NCBI GenBank assembly: GCA_958510825.1
Contig: OY294047.1
Location: forward strand, 37,979,747-38,043,746
Direction: 5' to 3'
From: Brachypterus glaber
Lineage: Eukaryota > Arthropoda > Insecta > Coleoptera > Kateretidae
Length of the DNA stretch: 64,000 bases
Each line of letters begins with the position of its first letter. Position 1 is the first letter of the stretch. Below, piece after piece: positions 57,692 through 64,000 of this stretch. Below the pieces are notes generated by a model. It was not told the origin of the DNA, did not search any database, and saw nothing but the letters and a program-made list of their open reading frames with translations. A program made the position numbers and the translations under genes.

Positions 57692-58250
57692 ATCGATATA
57701 TAAAAAAACCTTTGTATGTTTATTTTAAACCTTCTGTTAAATAAATAAACATAATTAACTGCATTTTACTATTACTAAATTAAAATCAAAAATTTAATTA
57801 ATAGTAAGTTTTGTGATTAAGGCACACTTCAATAAATAAGTAAATATAATTTCCCAGTAAACAGTAATCTTATTTGTGTAGGTATACTAAAGCAAATACA
57901 GGAACTGTAAATAAAATACTGTTCCTTTCAGATGCAATAAAACTTTATTACATCTAATTGTATACACAGTCTTGTAAAAATAGGACAAATATCGTTCCGA
58001 AGATTTTTCTTTAGGACAACCCTGTCAAATTATTATTAGTTTACTGTAAACAAAATTAAAAGATTAATTGTAGGTTGTAAAATGTTATACCCCATGGGAA
58101 GTAGAGATTTAAATTTTTTATGCTACGGCAATTTGGGACTGATGTTTTCCCCCTAAAAAATAAAAAAATAAACTATGACAAATGTTTCTTCTTTTCTATA
58201 AAGAAAAAAATATAGTTTAATTTTTTAAAAAACAAAAATCAAAAAGCATA
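57692..58250. other. AT-rich intergenic sequence, nothing recognised
   Basis: No gene, RNA or paired repeat found. Confidence 0.45.
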
Positions 58251-58256
58251 ACCATG

Positions 58257-58912
58257 GGAGGATTGGTGTAGTGGTCTACCGCTTCTGTGCATGACAAGTC
58301 TAATAAAGTTTATTTTTTTAAGGTATAGTCATTTTAAATATGCCGCTAAATACTCCACAAAGTCCGATTTACACTGAAGCATGTGGCTTGTTTTGAATGT
58401 CAATATAACCAAAATTTATAATTTTTGTTTACTTACTTTGTTTTTATGATTTTTGATGTAAAAAAGAGGTTTGATAAAGCTGTTGCTAAACAAACTTTTG
58501 TATTCCTGTAGAAACAAAATTTGCTTATAAAATCGCTTTTATTCCTATAATATAGAGAAATAAACCATTGTTTTGCTCTCGTTAATGCCACGTCAACGTT
58601 TTGCCATGGTAATTTTGAGATTTTTTACAAGCGAGAAGGTTTAAAATAACTATACATTAAAAAAATAAACTTTAGCCAACAGCGTGAGTTTGATTCTCAC
58701 TGGCGCCGATTTGCCTTTTTCAGTTAATTAATAATTGAAATTTGGCGAAGGCGTAAGTGAAGCGGATACTCCCTATAAAAACTGGTTCGAAAGTCAGTAT
58801 AAGCCGGTGGTTCCCTCTACTACTAGCCCACACAAGTCCTGGACTTAGAAGATGCTTAATTAAGTAGAATAGTACGAGGTTAAACAAACATGTAATGTAA
58901 TGTAATATAATA
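58257..58912 (+). mobile_element. tRNA-derived SINE, copy 2, split by an insertion
   Basis: The head (GGATTGGTGTAGTGG, A box, from 58259) stops at about 58300. The rest (GCGTGAGTTTGATTCTCAC, then GAAATTTGGCGAAGGCG and the conserved body) resumes at 58680 and ends in a (TGTAA)n-like tail at 58889-58911. The 380-bp interruption is the inverted-repeat element 58302-58676. Open frames on the minus strand here are SINE by-products. Confidence 0.85.
58302..58676. mobile_element. inverted-repeat element nested in SINE
   Basis: AAAGTTTATTTTTTTAAGGT (then ATAGTCATTTTAAA) at the left and TTTAAAATAACTATACATTA (then AAAAAATAAACTTT) at the right are inverted termini of about 35 bp. The target duplication is unclear (possibly TA). 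It is younger than the SINE it interrupts. Confidence 0.75.
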
Positions 58913-59299
58913 AGTAACAAAAATCGAAGAAATAATTAAGCAACTCTGATTTTTACTAAAATAATACCAGCTCAGTACTTTTAAAAGGAAGTTATTTAAA
59001 TACTTTATCTGAAACCGTTCTTAAGTTATGATGATCACATATTTTAGGACCGACAGGCATAGAGTCTTAGATTAATGCATATTCGGGAAAAAATAAAAAA
59101 AAAATAAATAATTGATCCTTATTATATTAATTTCGAAAGAAATGCTTTATTGATAAATTGCTATTAAATAGATTTTATCAGTTAGTATAGTTCATACAAA
59201 AAAAAATAAATAAAAAATTCACACAAAATTCTCTAAAAAAAAAACTCATATTGAGTTACCGCATCTTGATATTTAACAAATACAATTTCAACCAAGAAA

Positions 59300-59410
59300 T
59301 TTAAATAAGGAACCTATGTTCAAAATTTAATGCCTTTAGCTCAAAGAGTTTCCGAGTTAACATAGTCACATTTTTTTTGGAGAGACAGACAAACCGACAG
59401 ATTTTTTGCA
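59300..59410. mobile_element. element remnant with GAGACAGACAAACCGACAG
   Basis: AAATTTAATGCCTTTAGCTC and AAAGAGTTTCCGAG precede GAGAGACAGACAAACCGACAG. The order of words is the same as in the 37080-37190 block, but weaker. A remnant of the same kind of element. Confidence 0.35.
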
Positions 59411-60545
59411 TATTTTATAATAAATTTATTTGCATATAAAACTTCGAAAAAAGTGAAAAAAAAATACCAAGCCAGGACTTTCACAGTGAAAAGTAAAAGA
59501 ATCATAAATTGTACATAGAATATGTATTGAAAATTAATGGACGTTAGGCAACATAAATTTAGGTCTTTAATACCAACCCAAAAAGAAAATTTTATCAGTG
59601 CAACAAAAAATGTGCATAATATCCAAAATTATTAAAGAATACATAAAACAGCTTATTAAACACAAAAATAAGTACTAAATCTTCACACACAACGAAGTAT
59701 TATCAATGACTGTCAATTTAAGCGGTAGGTCATAAGTTCCCAAAGAAACTATAGACCTACTGTACACATAGCTGGGTTTTAAAAATTAAAAAAAAAATAG
59801 TTTTTTACCTAAAAAAAAATATATCTTACCTTCATGTAATTTAAAATATAATCTAAAATGTTATTTTTACCTAAAATGTGCATAATTTTATTTTAAAACA
59901 ATAATAATTATGCTTTTATCTCTTTCTGTAGAACTTCTCTCTTTATCTAATCTAAATAGGCGGTAGTCCATTAGACATTTAAAATGTGGTTACTGACATA
60001 GAAAAATGTAATTTAAATATTGGCAATATGTTGTGTACCAAAATACAACATAAATCAAATTTGATTTTAAATTTAACCACCTACCTTACTAAACCTCAAA
60101 TAGGGTTGCTCCATTTCTCACCCCTACCAAATCCTAATAGCTATTTACTATATCTATTATTTATTTAGTTTAAAACACTATTATAAAAACACAATTCTGT
60201 AAAAAAAAACTAAAATATAGGGGTCTAAAAATATCGAATTTAAATTTAAATTGAGCATACAACAATTTACTTAATCAAATCATCTCTTATCAAAAAAAAA
60301 AAATAATAATAATAATAATTTACATACAGTATACGCTGTAAAAAGTGATAGTAAAGAAGGGTATCGTTTTAAATATTAGTTTTGGGCTAAATCAGAAAAA
60401 TAAGTTTTTGTTTAAAAAATTACAAAATGATGAAAAGAAATGATAAAAGACTGTGTTATTTGTTAATAAAGAACAAAATAAAAAAAAAATTAAAACTCAG
60501 GAATTATTTGTTATCGTAAACCTGACAACATCGCATTATTCTTGC
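59411..60545. other. AT-rich intergenic sequence, nothing recognised
   Basis: No supported gene or paired repeat. Confidence 0.45.
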
Positions 60546-60551
60546 GGTTAA

Positions 60552-60795
60552 TGTTTGTTTGTTTGTTTAACCTCGTACTATTCTACTTAATTAAGCATCC
60601 CTTAAGTCCAGGACTTGTGTGGGCTAGTAGTAGAGGGAACCACCGGCTTATACTGACTTTCGAACCAGTTTCTAGGGAGTTTCCGTTTCACTTATCGCCT
60701 TCTCCAAATTTGAAAAAGGCAAATCGGCGCCAGTGAGAATCGAACTCACGCTAGTAGACCTGCTATACATACGCGCTAGCCACTACGCTTTATTG
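60552..60795 (-). mobile_element. tRNA-derived SINE, copy 3
   Basis: Inverted relative to the other two. On the minus strand it has an A-box-like GCGTAGTGGCTAGCGCG, a B box GTTCGATTCTC (complement at 60735-60745), the body (AAGCCGGTGGTTCCCTCTAC, CACACAAGTCCTGGACTT) and a short (AAAC)-type tail near 60555. Its tRNA-like head is better conserved than in copy 1. Confidence 0.85.
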
Positions 60796-61415
60796 AAAAA
60801 AAAAAACAATCTTTTTTGTTTATCTAAAAACCAACATAAATACATTTAGGTGGAATGTAAAATAAAAACAATGTACAATATTAATTAAATATATATTTAT
60901 TTTTAAATAAATATATTTAATTAATATTAAAAGTTAAAAGTCTATGTGTAACTTTTTCATAATCTAGTTTTAAATCATATCATGGACATAAACTAATTTA
61001 ACATGTTGAAAGCCACATTAAATTACTTGTTTTGGGTAACACTGTCCCATGGGACTACATGCTTTGGGTTATCATTGAAACTGCTGGTTTGCTTATGTAA
61101 CTGTCAAAGTCAGTAACAGACATTTTTTTGAAAGTTTATTTTTATAAAATTTATGTTTATTTCGAGGTTTATTTACAATGGATTAATAATTTGGATTGGC
61201 ACCAGACATGGTTAAAAAGTGCTTGGAACGTTGGATGAAAAATATGGAATGGTTAATTGATGGCTTTGAAGTACTCTAAACTATAGTACTAAGTTCACTC
61301 TTTGGTATAAAATACCTTTAAGGTCCCTGTAAGAGTCTCAATAAATATATAAATAAAATAAATACAATTTTATTATAGTATAAATACTTTAAAAATAACT
61401 CCATAATCGTAGTGA
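60796..61415. other. intergenic sequence, nothing recognised
   Basis: A palindromic AT stretch (AATATTAATTAAATATATAT...) lies at 60877-60930. No genes. Confidence 0.45.
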
Positions 61416-61418
61416 AAC

Positions 61419-61568
61419 TTATGTCATATTCACAGGCTTGCATAACAACATATTACATAATGCAATGCCGTGATTGGCTTGATGTGCCGCCATGTATCTT
61501 GTAAGCCAATCACGGCATCGCATTCTTATGTTTTATGTTCTTATGCAAGCTTCTGGATAGGCCTTTAA
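61419..61568. mobile_element. TTAA-flanked hairpin MITE, copy 4 of 4
   Basis: ATGCCGTGATTGGCTTGATG and TAAGCCAATCACGGCATCGC form the central stem, extended by CATAACAACATATTACATAA-like and TTATGTTTTATGTTCTTATG. TTAA is retained at the right end (61565-61568) and decayed (TTAT) at the left. Confidence 0.8.
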
Positions 61569-61914
61569 GAAACTAGTGACATAAGTTCAGCCTTACTACA
61601 CATTGAATTACAGTATATTAAATCCGTAAAAACTAATAAAACACAACAAAATATTTTAATATTATAGTCAAAGCAGTAAACACAACACAGACTCTTTCTT
61701 TTGGCTCCACTGTAGCAGTTAATGTGCAAAGTTATTTTTATTTTAACGAGATGACATATAACACTTGAAGTTTCGTGCAATGTTGCCAAATCATACATTG
61801 ACATATGTTAAAATTCTTAATTAAAATAATTAATTAAAATATGTCCCGGGATGTAAAAAGGGCTGAAATTTTGTCTAAGTATTTATTTTTGAAAGTTTTT
61901 GGCGGATTTGTATA

Positions 61915-62090
61915 ATTTAACTTTTTGATTTTTGGGGAACAGGGCTTTAGATCTGACTAAAATTGTTATCTAATTTTGCTGTGACGTTTCGACCATGGAT
62001 TTTCGTTGTTTTCGAACAGAGAATTAAAGCCAAAGATTAGTTATTGTTACTAACAGTAAACACTCACATAAACAAAACAAGGTCGAACTG
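61915..62090. mobile_element. solo arm of the GACGTTTCGA foldback element
   Basis: TTTTTGATTTTTGGGGAACA, GGGCTTTAGATCTGACTAAA and TTTTGCTGTGACGTTTCGAC match the left arm of the 42905-43270 element. Middle-region sequence follows (ACAGAGAATTAAAGCCAAAG, TAACAGTAAACACTCACATA). The second arm is absent. Confidence 0.7.
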
Positions 62091-62219
62091 AAATTCAATA
62101 ACGGCGAACGGTGTATTACTTTTACATCAATTATTATTTAAAATTTGTAAAATACGACTAAAAATTAAACCTCAAAAAACATTATTAAAAGGGTTACATC
62201 CAACAATATGTTGCATTAT

Positions 62220-62520
62220 ATGCCAACTATTATAAATGTATCGGTCTCTTAAATATAATACGTGTATCGTAATAAAAATAATCAGTGAAAAAAACCTCGG
62301 AGTTTTTTTTCACACATTATTGTATCGCATCAGGGAAAGCCACCCCCTGTCAAAATTGAACAGGAACAATAGACGATCGGAGTCGATAGTGATTGGCTCC
62401 CGTGCACAGTTATCGGCTGGCGAATCTCATTATGTTTGATACACACACAACTCTATTGTCGCAGGATGCATACGGAGGGGCTACAATATCATAGTTTGCC
62501 ATGGATTTAGGAAAAACAGT
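62220..62520. other. low-copy GC-richer block (candidate regulatory)
   Basis: Words such as AGACGATCGGAGTCGATAG, TTGGCTCCCGTGCACAG and TATCGGCTGGCGAATCTC stand out in AT-rich surroundings and do not recur in the window. The short frame at 62236-62439 has no family features. Confidence 0.25.
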
Positions 62521-62659
62521 GAGAAGATTAAATAAAATATACAAAAAAAAAAAATATATATTAAAAGAAATAAATAAGTGTACCTTAATTAAAAATAAAT
62601 GGTAGTGGTGGTTGAATTAAAAAGTCCTTTAAAACTATAATAAATAGTTAATTATAGTT

Positions 62660-62770
62660 CAAGGGTGCAAAGTTAAATTTTTCTATTGAGTAGGTTTTAA
62701 GAAGCCGAGGGCCTCCGGCCCGAGAGCAATAATCCTAGGATATCAAAATTTAACTTTTCGCCCGTGCATA
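62660..62770. repeat. small inverted-repeat element with GGGCCTCCGGCCC core
   Basis: GGTGCAAAGTTAAATTTT and AAAATTTAACTTTTCGCCCGTGCA are imperfect inverted edges. The centre GCCGAGGGCCTCCGGCCCGA contains the palindrome GGGCCTCCGGCCC. About 110 bp; a probable MITE. Confidence 0.5.
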
Positions 62771-63154
62771 TATTTTTTTTATTCGATTGTTACTAATTAT
62801 ACCGCAAAAAAAATAATTGAGTAAAAAAGATTAGTCCAAAAGTAATAACATATTAAAGAAAAAAAGAATAAGAACTGGATAATTTTATTCGAAATGTGAT
62901 TTTAAACTAAAAACAATGTAATAAAAGTGAGTGCCTTACAGAAGGATATTTTTCTTTATAAATATTACGGTAAAGGTAAAGCATCAAGTTTTAGTTAGCG
63001 GACTGAAAAAAAAATTGGCCTTAGGGCCACAGAGTCTAAATTTAAGTAAGCTTATACGTCATAACTTATAATCTCACGGGTCATACTCATTATAATAAAT
63101 ATTAATATATTATTTGCTATTTCCTGTTTTAAGCAAAAAACTGATAAATACAAT

Positions 63155-63226
63155 GACTCCGTGGCGCAACGGTAGCGCGTCTGACTCCAGATCAGAAGGT
63201 TGCGTGTTCAAATCACGTCGGGGTCA
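63155..63226 (+). tRNA. tRNA-Trp (anticodon CCA)
   Basis: A complete 72-base cloverleaf can be drawn: acceptor GACTCCG with CGGGGTC (one G-U) plus discriminator A; D arm GCGC-AACGGTA-GCGC; anticodon stem TCTGA/TCAGA with loop CTCCAGA (CCA at 63187-63189); T arm GCGTG-TTCAAAT-CACGT. It has no intron and no encoded CCA tail. A run of seven T at 63233-63239 is a suitable Pol III terminator. It reads tryptophan codon UGG. All stems are intact, so it is probably functional. Confidence 0.95.
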
Positions 63227-63232
63227 AATACG

Positions 63233-63239
63233 TTTTTTT
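63233..63239 (+). terminator. Pol III T-run terminator of tRNA-Trp
   Basis: Seven consecutive T six bases after the tRNA end, in the position typical for Pol III termination. Confidence 0.8.
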
Positions 63240-63334
63240 AACAAATAATTTATTAAAATTTGGGATTTTTGACAGTACACTGTGTTGAATTAATAAAACA
63301 ACTTGAATTCGTAGACAGTGTATAATATTAAAAA

Positions 63335-64000
63335 ATCTTCGCCTAGCGCTTTCGTTTTACAACATCATCGGGGCAAGGCCCTAAAAATAAGTTTTAACAG
63401 GAAATGTAGCATTTCCAAAATTATAAAAAAAATTTTTAAAAAAGTTTTTTAAATTTTTTTTTTTTTTTTTTTTTAAATTTTTAACTTACTCGTCAGGGCA
63501 TCCTACATCAAAACAAACGATAAACATTTATGTATAAAACTAAAATTACATTAAATATAGACTAAAAACTAACAAATAAATGTTCGAAATGGCATGACAT
63601 TTTTTTACAAGAAGTGAGGTTATGTTGTGTGAGATCGAGAATTTTGGGCAAAAGTAAGAAAATATTAGGGAGAGGAAGAAGAAGAAGAGAAATTACAATG
63701 CGGGATATTTAAATTAAATTTTTAAACATAGGATTAGATTTTTTGTTTAAACTGATCTGTTTATTTAAACAAAAATCTTGGTTAAGTTTTGTGGCCAGGA
63801 ATATTTCGAGGTCCTCATAAAAATCCAGTTTAGGGTCATTCCGGTAAGTTACAATGTGATGTAAAAGTTTTGAATCATTGTCAAGGTTAATGGAATGATT
63901 ATTATATTTTAAGTGGTGACTTAATGTGGAAGTTTTGGGACGGTCGATATGCTTAAATAAACAGATCAGTTTAAACAAAAAATCTAATCCTATGTTTAAA
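63335..64000 (-). mobile_element. Penelope-like retroelement, 3' end (truncated at window edge)
   Basis: The minus-strand frame (to 63709) encodes the end of a Penelope-like protein: STLSHHLKYNNHSI, then KLLHHIVTYRNDPKLDFYEDLEIFLATKLNQD. This has the His-containing and Lys/Glu pattern of the C-terminal GIY-YIG endonuclease region (LDFYEDLEI is the Glu-containing block). The reverse transcriptase part is not in the window. At 63722-63769 and 63953-64000 the same roughly 48-bp sequence occurs in inverted orientation (TTTAAACATAGGATTAGATT at one side, its complement at the other), so the frame begins inside an inverted terminal copy. Near 63345-63385, minus strand, CCGATGATG...AACGAAA recalls the hammerhead-type motif of these elements. 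Confidence 0.6.
63445..63482. repeat. poly-T tract flanked by AAATTT
   Basis: A run of about 20 T between AAATTT words near 63455-63475, within the presumed 3' part of the Penelope-like element. Confidence 0.7.

Noticed and set aside
58720..58920. 66-codon minus-strand frame, and its similar partner at 60542-60736
   Set aside because: Both are translations of the SINE body; their similarity reflects the shared repeat, not a protein family.
1..64000. mir-10, mir-993 or iab-4 type Hox microRNAs
   Set aside because: None of the recognised mature sequences was seen; their known positions lie outside the Scr-ftz interval.
1..64000. CRISPR arrays, operons or bacterial systems
   Set aside because: Introns, Hox exons, SINEs and a eukaryotic tRNA gene show this is insect nuclear DNA; repeats are transposon- or satellite-like.

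Overview
This window is insect nuclear DNA from a Hox cluster. It is AT-rich, with introns, tRNA-derived SINEs, non-LTR and Penelope-like retroelement fragments and many short inverted-repeat DNA transposons. Two Hox-class genes are readable, both on the minus strand. The first coding exon of Sex combs reduced (Scr; Cephalothorax in Tribolium) lies at 15650-16349, and a complete two-exon fushi tarazu (ftz) lies at 52156-54521. The order Scr then ftz, both in the same direction, matches the insect Scr-ftz-Antp interval. Ftz carries both an LXXLL motif and a YPWM motif, as reported for beetle Ftz, so a coleopteran is the most likely source. I cannot name the species.

Layout. 1-15649 is part of Scr intron 1; the homeobox exon was not found and should lie beyond the left edge. 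15650-16349 is Scr exon 1, followed by a CpG-rich leader and promoter block to about 16930. 16930-51960 is the Scr-ftz intergenic region. It is crowded with foldback elements, two 5'-truncated LINE fragments, a (TACGG)n tract and a few GC-richer low-copy islands that could be regulatory. 52156-54521 is ftz, with a SINE in its 1.18-kb intron. 54600-64000 is ftz upstream sequence towards Antp. It holds a decayed mariner-type transposase, two more SINEs (one split by another insertion), a tRNA-Trp(CCA) gene at 63155-63226 and a Penelope-like element end at the right edge.

How the genes work together (established for the families): Scr specifies labial and first-thoracic identity, binding DNA with Exd through its YPWM motif. 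Ftz in insects acts in segmentation and neurogenesis, and its LXXLL motif recruits the nuclear receptor Ftz-F1. The unusual feature of the window is the density of nested inverted repeats in a Hox cluster. I found more than twenty-five, in at least seven families with two or more copies here. No new enzymatic or defence system was found.
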